Shown: positions 28,211 to 37,406, counted from the first letter of the stretch. The stretch: 64,000 bases of DNA from Lachnospiraceae bacterium (GCA_900766815.1 CAAFWV010000069.1:13315-77314), one strand, 5' to 3'. Numbers and translations: made by a program. Notes: generated by a model from the sequence alone, not told the origin.

Positions 28211-31106
28211 AAAAAATACGGATAATTATATAAATTCCACACAGGGAAGAAGTCTTGTGCTCGGTATTGTCATTGCAATTATCGGTGTGGTGTTAATCGG
28301 CAGGATATTTTACCTTCAGATCCTTCACGGAGAGGAAGCTCTGAATGACTTTACTCTTAAGATCTGTAAGGAGAGGTCCATTCCGAGTACCAGGGGAATA
28401 ATTTATGACCGCAATGGCAAGGTGCTTGCTTACAACGAGCTTGCATATAATGTGACCATTGAGGATGTATACGAATCCGGTACGGGCAAGAACCGGAATA
28501 TCAATGATACACTGATGAAAACTATTGCGCTGGTGGAGCGTAACGGTGACAGAACTATAGGCGACTTCAGTGTTGTTCTTGATGAGAACAATGAGTTTGT
28601 ATATACGGTAAGTGATACTGCGCTCAGGCGTTTCAAGGCTGATGTTTACGGCTACAAGGACCCTGCCGAGATGAAGTATGAGGAAGCAAATGCCACTGCA
28701 GAGGATATGATTAATCATCTGTGCTCATACAATAAATTCGGTATTGGTATATCCTCTGATCCGGAGAATCCCAGAGATTCCTTTGTGGTTGGCAAGGGCT
28801 ATACAAAGGAAGAGATTCTTAAGCTTGTCAATATCAGATATGCAATGAGTCTTAACAGCTATCAGAAGTATATTCCGACGGTAATTGCAACAGGTGTCAG
28901 CGAAGAGAGTGTGGCCTCCATTATGGAGAACAGTGATTCGCTTCTCGGTGTTGCCATTGCTGAGGATACTATCAGGAAATATAATGATGCTCTGTATTTC
29001 TCACAGATTATAGGATATACAGGTAAGATATCTGAGAAGGAGCTTGAGACCTTCAACAATTCCACCTCTGAAGACCTCAGTGAAACAGATAAGATAAGGG
29101 ATGACTATATTCTTACGGATATGGTCGGTAAGGCAGGTATTGAGAGAACTCTGGAGACCTATTTGCAGGGTGTTAAGGGAAGCGAGACGGTATATGTTAA
29201 TAACCTTGGTAAGGTAATTAAGAATACCAAAACCATAGATCCCGTTGCAGGTAATGATGTATATCTTACCATAGATTCGGATCTTCAGAAGGCTGTTTAT
29301 AATATTCTTGAGCAGAAGCTTGCCGGAATTCTTGTTACCAAGATTCAGAACCAGGCTACGTTTGAGCCGCCTGAGAATATGGCGGCCAGTAAGTATATTA
29401 TTCCCATTACGGATGTGTACTTTGCTCTTATTAACAATAATGTTATAGATATTAATCATTTTGAGAAATCTGATGCCAAGGAATGTGAGCGGCAGATATA
29501 TGATATATATTCAGAGCAGAAATCCAATGTTCTCGGAAGACTTAAAGGTGAGCTTACGGAAACCTATGTACCTTATAAGGATCTGTCTGAGGAATATCAG
29601 ATATACGAAAGCTATATTGTTACCATGCTTACGGAAAAGGGTGTCATTAAAGACTCCGAGATAGATAAGGAGAATGAGACCTATCTGGCATGGAGAGTTG
29701 AGGAGACAATAAGTCTTGGAGATTATCTTAAATACTTAATCTCAGAGAATCTGATTGATGCCACAAGGATTAATCTTAATCAGGAATATTCCGATTCTAA
29801 TGAGGAATACAATGAACTTGTAGAATATATAATTAATGAATTGTCCGATAATACCACCTTCTCGAAGAAGATGTATAAATACATGATCAGAAGCGAGCAG
29901 ATAACCGGTCATCAGATAATCGCAACTCTTCTGGAGCAGGATGTAATCTCAATTACAGAGGAGGAGCAGAAGAAGTTCTACAATAACGTGATGAGTTCAT
30001 ATAACTTCACGTTATACTTAATAGAGAATCTGTATATTACTCCTGCGATGCTTGCCCTTGATCCATATTCGGCATCCTGCGTAATAACCAATATGAACGG
30101 CGAGGTCTTAGCCATGGTATCATATCCAAGCTATGACAATAACAGACTTGCCAACAGTATTGATTCACAATACTATGCGAAGCTGCAGAGCGATTTGTCT
30201 AAGCCGTTGTGGAATTATGCAACACAGCAGAAGACTGCACCGGGTTCGACCTTTAAGATGGTAAGTGCGACTGCAGGTCTTGAGGAAGGTGTTATTAATA
30301 CCTCCACGACAATTGTCTGCAAGGGTTATTTCGACAGATTCGAGAATGAGATGTATAGGTGCTGGGCTTATCCCAATGCTCACGGTGCTCTTAATGTATC
30401 AGGCGGAATTGAGAATTCCTGCAATGCCTTCTTCTATGAGGTTGGATACGAGCTGTCAATTGATGAGAACGGTGACTACGACGAGGACTTAGGCTTAAGT
30501 AAGCTTGCCAAGTATGCCGATTTGTATGGCCTTTCCGAGAAATCAGGCGTAGAAATAGAAGAATCCGAGCCGGATGTATCTGATGAATACCCTGTACTGT
30601 CAGCTATTGGTCAGGGTACCAACAATTACACGACAGTCGGACTTGCCAGATATGTATCCGCTGTAGCCAACAGCGGAACCGTTTATAATTTAAGCCTTAT
30701 TGACAAGGTACAGGACTCAAACGGCAATCTTATCAGGGACTTTGTACCTGAAGTAAGAAATACAATAGACCTTCCTGAGAGCTATTGGAATGCCATTCAT
30801 ACCGGTATGAGAAGGGTAGTTCAGAAGAAGGCATATTATAATGACATAGGCGTAGATGTTGCAGGTAAGACCGGTACTGCACAGGAAAGCAAGAGCAGAA
30901 CAAACCACGCCCTGTTCGTGAGCTATGCTCCGTATAACAATCCTGAGATTGCCATTGCTACCCGTATTGCGTTCGGCTATTCATCGGATTATGCAGCCAA
31001 TGCAACACGAGATATATATAAATATTACTTTGATCTTGAAGAGGAAGATGATATTCTGACCGGTACTGCGGAGGTTCCGGATGTAGTTATATCGGGAGGA
31101 GACTGA
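28203..31106 (+). CDS. mrdA: Penicillin-binding protein 2-type transpeptidase, with a large internal insertion
   Basis: Elongation-specific D,D-transpeptidase paired with RodA. Starting at TTG 28203, the product has 967 residues, against roughly 600-700 for usual PBP2s. It has one N-terminal transmembrane helix and a dimerisation domain with STRGIIYDRNG. LTIDSDLQ at about 355 opens the transpeptidase domain. The catalytic STFK serine is at 682, the SCN motif follows in NSCNAFF, and KTGTAQ is near the C-terminus. The 327 residues between LTIDSDLQ and STFK are much longer than usual, implying a helical, acidic insertion at about 383-622. A TTG at 28179 is an alternative start. Confidence 0.93.
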   Translation: MARKNTDNYINSTQGRSLVLGIVIAIIGVVLIGRIFYLQILHGEEALNDFTLKICKERSIPSTRGIIYDRNGKVLAYNELAYNVTIEDVYESGTGKNRNINDTLMKTIALVERNGDRTIGDFSVVLDENNEFVYTVSDTALRRFKADVYGYKDPAEMKYEEANATAEDMINHLCSYNKFGIGISSDPENPRDSFVVGKGYTKEEILKLVNIRYAMSLNSYQKYIPTVIATGVSEESVASIMENSDSLLGVAIAEDTIRKYNDALYFSQIIGYTGKISEKELETFNNSTSEDLSETDKIRDDYILTDMVGKAGIERTLETYLQGVKGSETVYVNNLGKVIKNTKTIDPVAGNDVYLTIDSDLQKAVYNILEQKLAGILVTKIQNQATFEPPENMAASKYIIPITDVYFALINNNVIDINHFEKSDAKECERQIYDIYSEQKSNVLGRLKGELTETYVPYKDLSEEYQIYESYIVTMLTEKGVIKDSEIDKENETYLAWRVEETISLGDYLKYLISENLIDATRINLNQEYSDSNEEYNELVEYIINELSDNTTFSKKMYKYMIRSEQITGHQIIATLLEQDVISITEEEQKKFYNNVMSSYNFTLYLIENLYITPAMLALDPYSASCVITNMNGEVLAMVSYPSYDNNRLANSIDSQYYAKLQSDLSKPLWNYATQQKTAPGSTFKMVSATAGLEEGVINTSTTIVCKGYFDRFENEMYRCWAYPNAHGALNVSGGIENSCNAFFYEVGYELSIDENGDYDEDLGLSKLAKYADLYGLSEKSGVEIEESEPDVSDEYPVLSAIGQGTNNYTTVGLARYVSAVANSGTVYNLSLIDKVQDSNGNLIRDFVPEVRNTIDLPESYWNAIHTGMRRVVQKKAYYNDIGVDVAGKTGTAQESKSRTNHALFVSYAPYNNPEIAIATRIAFGYSSDYAANATRDIYKYYFDLEEEDDILTGTAEVPDVVISGGD

Positions 31107-31107
31107 T

Positions 31108-31767
31108 ATGGTTGTAATTAAGAGCTATCCCGGGGGTCTGTCCCTAAGATTAAACAGTGAAGAAGATTATGAGACCATTTTGAATGAGGTATCCGCCAAG
31201 TTTGAGGAGAGCAGGAAGTTCTTCAAGAATGCTTCCGTAGCCATCTCCGTCGAAGGCCGAATGCTTGATGCTGAAGAGGAGAAGAGACTCATCTGCGCTA
31301 TTGAGGATCACTCTGACCTGTCAGTTATCTGCCTGGTGGGCAAGAATGAGGAGACTAACCGTAAGTTCGTCAAGGCACTCAAGAAAATTGATGAGATGAA
31401 GGACGAATACAATAACAGGGTATTTCGTGGCAATGTCCTTGCCTCTCAGTGCATTGACAGTGAGGGCGTACTTGTTGTAATAGGCAATGTCTGCCGTGGC
31501 GGCAAGGTTATCGCAGGCAAAGATATCATTGTCATGGGTGACCTTGAGGGTGAAGCCATATGTGGGCAAAAGTGCGAGAATTCAGTTGCCATTGCTCTCA
31601 GAATGAATCCATCACGCCTCATTATCGGTGACAAAACCTATAAGGCTTCAAAATCCGGTCTTTTTGATAAGAGAAAGAGTGAACCCTGTATAATTTCTGA
31701 CAGGAACGGAAGTCTTGTCTGTGAGGTAGTAACTCCGGAGATTATTGCTGATGTTACGTCAATATAG
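31108..31767 (+). CDS. minC: Septum-site inhibitor MinC, without its MinDE partners
   Basis: The 219 residues show an N-terminal FtsZ-antagonist-like domain (about 1-80) and a C-terminal right-handed beta-helix (VIGNVCRGGKVIAGKDIIVMGDLEGEAICG region, about 122-151) followed by a tail. MinC normally works only when MinD carries it to the membrane through the RSGQ motif of the C-domain. The equivalent position here reads LASQ (111-114), and minD and minE, which usually follow, are missing. It starts one base after the PBP2 stop and overlaps rodA by 17 bases. It may have taken on a MinD-independent role. Confidence 0.85.
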   Translation: MVVIKSYPGGLSLRLNSEEDYETILNEVSAKFEESRKFFKNASVAISVEGRMLDAEEEKRLICAIEDHSDLSVICLVGKNEETNRKFVKALKKIDEMKDEYNNRVFRGNVLASQCIDSEGVLVVIGNVCRGGKVIAGKDIIVMGDLEGEAICGQKCENSVAIALRMNPSRLIIGDKTYKASKSGLFDKRKSEPCIISDRNGSLVCEVVTPEIIADVTSI

Positions 31768-32884
31768 ACTAAGAAATTACAATTTTAAATTAATTATATA
31801 TGTGTTTCTGTTATCCTTAATCGGCTATTTTGCAGTAGGTTCAGCCAAGGAATCCGTACAGGATAAACAGTTCTACGGAATTGTTATCGGACTTATTCTC
31901 ATGGTAACCTTATCGCTTATAGATTATAATCTCTATGCTCATATAAAGTGGGTAATCTATATTATGAATATAGCTCTGCTAATAACTGTTTTGATAGCCG
32001 GACATGAAGTTAACGGTTCTAAGAGATGGATCAATATCGGATTTCAGTTTCAGCCGTCTGAGCTTGCCAAGATATTATTGATTTTGTTCTTTGCACAGTT
32101 TATTATGAAATACAAAGACAAGATGGATACGGTAAGAGTATTTTTTTCTGCGGTTGGACTGGTTACACTTCCGCTATTCCTTGTTATCAAGGAACCGGAT
32201 CTGTCAACCACAATAATGATAGCTGTAACCTTCTGCGTAATGATATTTGTCGGAGGGCTTAATTACAGATATGTATTTATTGTTCTGGCAACTATTATTC
32301 CGCTCGGAATAGTATTTTTCAGCATTATTCTTCAGGAAGGTCAGACTATTCTTGAGGGATATCAGATACTTAGAATCCTTGCCTGGCTGTATCCCGAGAA
32401 GTATGCAGACACTGCTGCTTACCAGCAGATGAATTCTGTTACTGCAATTTCATCGGGAATGCTTACCGGAAAGGGATTAAATAATAATGTTATTGCTTCT
32501 GTTAAGAACGGAAACTTTATTTCGGAACCACAGACGGACTTTATTTATGCAATTATTGGCGAAGAATTAGGCTTTGTAGGCGCAGTTGCTGTAATTATTC
32601 TGCTGATTATGATAGCCAGGGAATGCTTAAGAATAGCTAAATTTTCTACGAATCTGTCGGGTGCCATTATAGCGGATGCCATGGCGGCTCTTATAGCAAT
32701 TCAGGGGTTTCTCAATATTGCCGTTGCCACGGGCTTCATGCCGAATACAGGTATTCCGCTTCCGTTTGTCAGTGCGGGACTGACGTCCTTAGTAAGTCTA
32801 TATATGGGCATAGGGGTAGTGCTTAATGTAGGTTTACAGTGCGACAAACGTAGTGGAAGTACAATAACACTTGGACAGATGTAG
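31751..32884 (+). CDS. rodA: FtsW/RodA/SpoVE-family glycosyltransferase, probably RodA
   Basis: A SEDS peptidoglycan polymerase. From the ATG at 31751 it has 377 residues with about ten transmembrane helices. The SEDS landmarks are GSKRWINIGFQFQPSELAK, the catalytic-loop region IKEPDLSTT (Asp in EPD), QTDFIYAIIGEELG and the C-terminal NTGIPLPFVSAGLTSL. The mre-PBP2 neighbourhood favours RodA over FtsW. An in-frame TTG at 31745 is less likely. Confidence 0.92.
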   Translation: MLRQYRLRNYNFKLIIYVFLLSLIGYFAVGSAKESVQDKQFYGIVIGLILMVTLSLIDYNLYAHIKWVIYIMNIALLITVLIAGHEVNGSKRWINIGFQFQPSELAKILLILFFAQFIMKYKDKMDTVRVFFSAVGLVTLPLFLVIKEPDLSTTIMIAVTFCVMIFVGGLNYRYVFIVLATIIPLGIVFFSIILQEGQTILEGYQILRILAWLYPEKYADTAAYQQMNSVTAISSGMLTGKGLNNNVIASVKNGNFISEPQTDFIYAIIGEELGFVGAVAVIILLIMIARECLRIAKFSTNLSGAIIADAMAALIAIQGFLNIAVATGFMPNTGIPLPFVSAGLTSLVSLYMGIGVVLNVGLQCDKRSGSTITLGQM

Positions 32885-32901
32885 TAGTTTGGGAGGTATA
32901 G

Positions 32902-33297
32902 ATGAATATAGCACTTATTGCACACGATAATAAGAAGAAGCTGATGCAGAATTTCTGTATAGCTTACAGAGGAATTCTGAGTAAGAATGAACTGTTTGCG
33001 ACAGGCACAACCGGAAGACTCATTGAAGAGGTTACCAATCTTAATGTTCATAAATATCTTGCCGGTCACTTGGGCGGCGAACAGCAGATAGGAGCCCAGA
33101 TAGAGCATAATCAGATTGATTTGGTTATCTTCTTAAGAGATCCGCTTAATCCCAAGAGCCATGAACCCGATGCCAACAATATTGTAAGGCTTTGTGATAT
33201 TCACAATATTCCCATGGCGACCAATCTTGCAAGTGCTGAGCTTCTGATTAAGTCACTCGACAGGGGAGACCTCGAGTGGCGTGAAATGTATAAGTAA
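32902..33297 (+). CDS. mgsA: Methylglyoxal synthase
   Basis: Would convert dihydroxyacetone phosphate to methylglyoxal and phosphate. The 131-residue protein keeps the [10 protein letters not shown] start, the phosphate-binding ATGTTG and the HEPD and [11 protein letters not shown] motifs. The motif GGDQQ, whose Asp is the catalytic base (Asp71 in E. coli), reads GGEQQ here with Glu60. The preceding residues are AGH rather than SGP. Reduced or altered activity is possible. GGGAGG precedes the ATG. The stop overlaps the next start by one base. Confidence 0.9.
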   Translation: MNIALIAHDNKKKLMQNFCIAYRGILSKNELFATGTTGRLIEEVTNLNVHKYLAGHLGGEQQIGAQIEHNQIDLVIFLRDPLNPKSHEPDANNIVRLCDIHNIPMATNLASAELLIKSLDRGDLEWREMYK

Positions 33298-34256
33298 TGA
33301 TAAAAAGATTAAAAATAATTTCGGTATTAATAATTATATCTATGCTGTTAACAGCCTGCGGAAGCAAGGAATTGCCGCTTGACTATTCTAAGAATTATCC
33401 TGTTTCTTCAACGGATAAGATAGGTAGCCGTGCGAATGGTTTTTCCGAGGCTCTGGCTGTAATTAACAGTGATGTTGCCGGCTCTCTTGGGTTTACTGTT
33501 GAAGAACAGTCCAGTGCAGGTCTTTTTGATGTTAACAGAAGAGAGGTGCTGTATGCCAAGAATGTGCATACTCAGGTTGCGCCTGCATCACTTACCAAGA
33601 TAATGACGGCACTCATTGCCATAAAATACGGCAATCCTGATGATGTGATTACCTGTTCCTCTGCGGTTGAGGATATTGATTATGATGCAACCAAAATAGG
33701 ACTTAAGGCGGGCGACAAGCTCACAATGACACAGGCTCTTTATGCCCTTATGATGAACTCGGCTAATGATGCAGCCATAGCCATTGCTGAGCATATGTCG
33801 GGTTCTGTGGATGCCTTTGCCACATTGATGAATGAAGAAGCCCTGAAGCTTGGCTGTACCAAGACACATTTTGTCAATCCGCATGGACTTACTGCCAATG
33901 ATCACTATACTACAGCCTATGACCTGTATCTCATTATGAATGAGGCAATAAAGTATTCGGCTTTCAATGAGATTATTCAGATGACGGAATATGAGAGTGT
34001 ATATAAGGATTCCACAGGCAATGATAAGAGTATGTCATTTAAGACCACCAATCTGTTCCTTAGAGGTGATTATCAGGCTCCTGAGAATGTCACAGTAATA
34101 GGTGGTAAGACGGGAACTACCAATGCTGCCGGCAACTGTCTGATTATGGTTGTCAAGGATACCAGTGGTAACCCATATATTGCTGTAATAATGAAAGCCA
34201 GTGAGAGGACGTTGGTTAATTCTGAAATGTCAGAATTACTTAGAGAGATTGATTAG
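33297..34256 (+). CDS. D-alanyl-D-alanine carboxypeptidase, lipoprotein form
   Basis: Trims the terminal D-Ala of peptidoglycan stem peptides. The 319 residues start with a lipoprotein signal (lipobox LTAC, Cys21). The SxxK motif is S98-L-T-K101, SAN is at 155-157 and the KTG triad lies in GGKTGTTNAAG near the C-terminus. This matches peptidase family S11 (DacA/DacF type). The usual C-terminal membrane-anchoring domain is absent, so the lipid anchor probably replaces it. It ends the mre-rodA run. Confidence 0.93.
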   Translation: MIKRLKIISVLIIISMLLTACGSKELPLDYSKNYPVSSTDKIGSRANGFSEALAVINSDVAGSLGFTVEEQSSAGLFDVNRREVLYAKNVHTQVAPASLTKIMTALIAIKYGNPDDVITCSSAVEDIDYDATKIGLKAGDKLTMTQALYALMMNSANDAAIAIAEHMSGSVDAFATLMNEEALKLGCTKTHFVNPHGLTANDHYTTAYDLYLIMNEAIKYSAFNEIIQMTEYESVYKDSTGNDKSMSFKTTNLFLRGDYQAPENVTVIGGKTGTTNAAGNCLIMVVKDTSGNPYIAVIMKASERTLVNSEMSELLREID

Positions 34257-34262
34257 ATTCTA

Positions 34263-34291
34263 TTGTATTTCACGTAAAGTTTTTGTATAAT
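34263..34291 (+). promoter_or_regulatory. Promoter of the small P-loop gene
   Basis: TTGTAT (34263-34268), a 17-base spacer and a perfect TATAAT (34286-34291) lie 41 bases before the ATG, which is itself preceded by AGGAGG. Confidence 0.65.
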
Positions 34292-34332
34292 TTGTATATC
34301 AAAGCGAAAGCTATATAAGGAGGTATTTACCA

Positions 34333-34752
34333 ATGATACAGTTAATCGTAGGTGAGGAAGGCAAGGGTAAAACCAAGCACTTATTAGACAAAGTTAATAA
34401 TGAGATTAAGGAAGCAACAGGTAATATTGTATTCCTTGACAGAAGCAGCAAGCATATGTTTGAGCTGAACAATAAGGTCAGACTTATTAATGTAAGTGAG
34501 TATGATTTTGCGGATGTATCTGAATTTATCGGATTTATTTATGGTATTACTTCTCAGGACCATGATATGCAGCAGATGTATATCGACGGTATTATGAAGC
34601 TTGCTAAGCTGGATAAGGATTCTCTTGAGGTTGTAGTTAAGAGACTCGATAAGATTAGTGAGAAGTTTGGCTTTGATATTATTATAAGTGCATCTATTGA
34701 TGAAAGTAAGCTTTCTGACGACCTCAAGAAGCTTGTCATTGTTTCTTTATAA
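34333..34752 (+). CDS. Small P-loop protein, function unknown
   Basis: 139 residues. The N-terminus IVGEEGKGKT is a GxxGxGKT-type Walker A motif at about 6-13, and VFLDR could serve as a short strand after it. No complete Walker B, sensor or membrane segment is seen. It has its own promoter and terminator, a strong AGGAGG ribosome binding site, and lies between the cell-wall cluster and the sepF group. Homologues in this bacterial family are sometimes labelled PilT-like, but twitching motility is unlikely given the size. Function not assigned. Confidence 0.75.
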   Translation: MIQLIVGEEGKGKTKHLLDKVNNEIKEATGNIVFLDRSSKHMFELNNKVRLINVSEYDFADVSEFIGFIYGITSQDHDMQQMYIDGIMKLAKLDKDSLEVVVKRLDKISEKFGFDIIISASIDESKLSDDLKKLVIVSL

Positions 34753-34766
34753 TTTTTGCTTTATGG

Positions 34767-34790
34767 GCCTCGGTTTTGCCGGGGCTTTTT
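34767..34790 (+). terminator. Intrinsic terminator after the small P-loop gene
   Basis: A 7-bp stem with one T-G pair (34767-34773 with 34779-34785), a TTTTG loop and a five-T run. Confidence 0.85.
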
Positions 34791-34808
34791 CTTTGATGGA
34801 TTATTAAG

Positions 34809-36200
34809 TTGGCTAAGAATAATATACGTGAGTATAAAAAACCTAAGAATTTAAATATTGGTACACTTGTATTCATTGTAATACTTCTTTATCTCATTGT
34901 TACTCTGTTTACGTACTTCAATACGAAGCATATAGTCGGATATCAGGTTAAGACCGGTTCTCTTTCCGTATCCAATGTATACGAAGGTATAGCGATGCGT
35001 GATGAGGTTATTGTGAACAGTACTCAGAGCGGATATATTAATTATTATGCAAGAGAAGGCGAGAAGGTAGGCTCCGGTAAGGTGGTCTGTACCATTGATG
35101 AATCCGGTGAACTTCAGGATATTCTGCTGAAGAACAAGACTGACGGGAGTTCAGTGCTTAGTGACAAAGATTTGTCAGAAATAAAGAATGACATGATTAA
35201 TTTCAAGTCTGCCTTTGATGAGAAGGTCTTTGATTCCGTATACGACTTCAAATCGGGAATTGAGGGAAGTGTTCTAAAATATTCCAATCAGATACTAATG
35301 GAGAATCTGAATGAGATAAATAACCGTTACGGTAACGGAATGATTAATATGTGTACGGCTCCTGAGTCGGGGGTTGTTATTTATTCTACTGATGGATTTG
35401 AGGACAAGGCTCTTAATGAGGTAACAGAAGAATGGTTTGATTCGACTACCCATCAGAAGACCCAGCTTATTAATAACTCAATTGTTGATGTCGGTGATGT
35501 TCTGTATAAGCTCTCAGATAATGAGAGATGGAACATACTTATTCAGGTGGATGATGACAGAATAGATGAGCTGGTGGAGAAGGAATACGTCAGGGTAAAA
35601 TTTCTTAAGAACCAGTACGAATCCTGGGGTAAGGTTAATGTGGTTGACGGTGCGGACGGCGTAAGATATGTTGCTCTTCAGTTCACCAATTCCATGATAA
35701 CCTTTGCCACTGACAGATATGTTGATATTGAGCTGATAACTGATGAGGAAAGCGGTCTCAAGGTTCCCAACAGCTCCATTACCGAGAAGCAGTTCTTCTT
35801 AATTCCCGTTGATTATATGTCAGTATCCGGCAATATGGGTCAGACCGGAGTCAATAAGGAAGTATATAAGGAAGACGGAACGGTCGCAGTTGAATTCATT
35901 CCTACCAATATTTATTGCGAAGAGAATAATGAATATTATATTGATGAGGAAAGCTTGCAGGTCGGTGACAGAATAAGAAAACCTGACTCACAGGAGACCT
36001 ATACTATATCAAAGGTAGCCAATCTTACCGGTGTATATAATATCAACAAGGGATATGCTGATTTTAAGCAGATTCAGATATTAAACAGCAATAATGAATA
36101 TTCAATAATCAAATCCGATACACAATATGGACTGTTAGCCTATGATTATATCGTATTGGATGCGGAAAGTGTTAAGACAGATGAGTTTATCTACAATTAA
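34809..36200 (+). CDS. HlyD-like single-pass membrane protein of the sepF group
   Basis: 463 residues with a short basic cytosolic N-terminus, one transmembrane helix (about 18-40) and a long extracellular part. That part resembles HlyD/periplasmic-adaptor proteins, with a barrel-sandwich-like half (GYINYYAREGEKVGSGKVVCTI). A helical section of about 70 residues and later beta domains follow. Its neighbours are yggS and sepF, a conserved setting in this family, which hints at a link to division or the envelope. The start is TTG 34809; no ATG lies upstream of the helix. It overlaps yggS by 20 bases. Confidence 0.7.
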   Translation: MAKNNIREYKKPKNLNIGTLVFIVILLYLIVTLFTYFNTKHIVGYQVKTGSLSVSNVYEGIAMRDEVIVNSTQSGYINYYAREGEKVGSGKVVCTIDESGELQDILLKNKTDGSSVLSDKDLSEIKNDMINFKSAFDEKVFDSVYDFKSGIEGSVLKYSNQILMENLNEINNRYGNGMINMCTAPESGVVIYSTDGFEDKALNEVTEEWFDSTTHQKTQLINNSIVDVGDVLYKLSDNERWNILIQVDDDRIDELVEKEYVRVKFLKNQYESWGKVNVVDGADGVRYVALQFTNSMITFATDRYVDIELITDEESGLKVPNSSITEKQFFLIPVDYMSVSGNMGQTGVNKEVYKEDGTVAVEFIPTNIYCEENNEYYIDEESLQVGDRIRKPDSQETYTISKVANLTGVYNINKGYADFKQIQILNSNNEYSIIKSDTQYGLLAYDYIVLDAESVKTDEFIYN

Positions 36201-36888
36201 GGATAATTTGACAGAAGTTCGTAATAATATCGATAATGCATGCATTAGGAGCGGGCGTGACCCCAAGGATGTTACTCTTATTGCTGTAAGCAAGACGAAG
36301 CCTGTAGAAATGCTTCTTGAAGCATATGAAGCAGGTGTAAGGGACTTTGGAGAGAACAAGGTTCAGGAAATAGTGGATAAGATTGATAAACTGCCCGCTG
36401 ATGCAAGATTTCATATGATTGGTCATCTGCAGACCAATAAGGTTAAATATATTATTGACCGCATATATATGATTCATTCACTTGATTCAATTAAGCTTGC
36501 CATGGAAATCGATAAGAGAGCCAAGGCTGTGGGCAGAGTAATCCCCTGTCTTGTTGAGATAAATATCGGCAATGAAGAGAGCAAGTACGGTATTAAGCCT
36601 GAGGAAGCAGCCCAATTTATTGAAGATATTTCCGGGTTAGAGGGTATTGAGATTAAGGGACTTATGTGTGTGGCTCCGGCTGTTGATAATCCCGAAGATG
36701 CAAGAGAGTACTTTGTTCGCATGAGGGAATTATCTGTTGACATAACCCGCAAAAACAATGATAATATAGAATTAAGTATACTCTCAATGGGAATGAGCGG
36801 GGATTATACAGTTGCCGTTGAAGAGGGTGCCGGTTATGTGAGGGTTGGAAGCAGTATTTTCGGACTGCGTGACTATAGTAAGCTATAG
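36181..36888 (+). CDS. yggS: PLP homeostasis protein YggS/YlmE
   Basis: A PLP-binding single-barrel protein of 235 residues that affects vitamin B6 balance and has no clear catalytic activity. The PLP lysine lies in LIAVSKTKP. FGENKVQE, FHMIGHLQTNK, IHSLDS and the C-terminal SMGMSGDY phosphate-binding motif are all present. It overlaps the previous gene by 20 bases. yggS next to sepF is a widespread gram-positive arrangement. Confidence 0.95.
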   Translation: MSLSTIKDNLTEVRNNIDNACIRSGRDPKDVTLIAVSKTKPVEMLLEAYEAGVRDFGENKVQEIVDKIDKLPADARFHMIGHLQTNKVKYIIDRIYMIHSLDSIKLAMEIDKRAKAVGRVIPCLVEINIGNEESKYGIKPEEAAQFIEDISGLEGIEIKGLMCVAPAVDNPEDAREYFVRMRELSVDITRKNNDNIELSILSMGMSGDYTVAVEEGAGYVRVGSSIFGLRDYSKL

Positions 36889-36912
36889 TCTTGGATTTTA
36901 GGAGAAGATGAT

Positions 36913-37395
36913 ATGAATTTTGTGGACACAATTATCAATGGTATTCATGTTGGTAAGGATGATTATGATGACAATGAGGGATATTTAGACGATCCTGATG
37001 TTGAAGAAGATATGGATCCCGGTTTTTCCGGCAAGCAGAGCGAGCCTGATGAGGCACCGGTTAAACGTCCTTTTGCAGGCAAGCCCCAGCAGAGAGGTAA
37101 GAAGAATATGAGCAATGGTATGGAGGTCTGTGTGATCAAGCCTACAGGAGTTGATGATTCAAGAGAGATAATTGATACTCTGTTATCAAACAGAACCGTC
37201 CTTCTCAATATGGAAGGTCTTGACGTAGACATCGCTCAGAGAATTCTTGATTATGCTTCAGGTGCTACCTATGCAATAGATGGTAATCTTCAGAAGATTT
37301 CTCATTATATTTTCATTATTACACCTGCATCTGTTGATGTAAGCGGAGATTTCTCAACAGTGCTTAATGAATCATTTGATGTGCCACAGTTATAG
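36913..37395 (+). CDS. sepF: Cell division protein SepF
   Basis: FtsZ-binding membrane anchor. The 160 residues have an amphipathic N-terminal helix (MNFVDTIINGIHV) that can insert in the membrane, an acidic and proline-rich linker, and the SepF core from about residue 72 (VCVIKPTGVDDSREIIDTL). The core includes the RTVLLNMEGLD and QRILDYASGATYAIDGNLQKIS landmarks. AGGAGA precedes the ATG. A terminator follows. Confidence 0.96.
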   Translation: MNFVDTIINGIHVGKDDYDDNEGYLDDPDVEEDMDPGFSGKQSEPDEAPVKRPFAGKPQQRGKKNMSNGMEVCVIKPTGVDDSREIIDTLLSNRTVLLNMEGLDVDIAQRILDYASGATYAIDGNLQKISHYIFIITPASVDVSGDFSTVLNESFDVPQL

Positions 37396-37406
37396 TTTGA
37401 AGTATC

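Noticed and set aside
34333..34752. PilT twitching ATPase
   Set aside because: The protein is only 139 residues, with a Walker A but none of the other PilT motifs and no pilus genes nearby.
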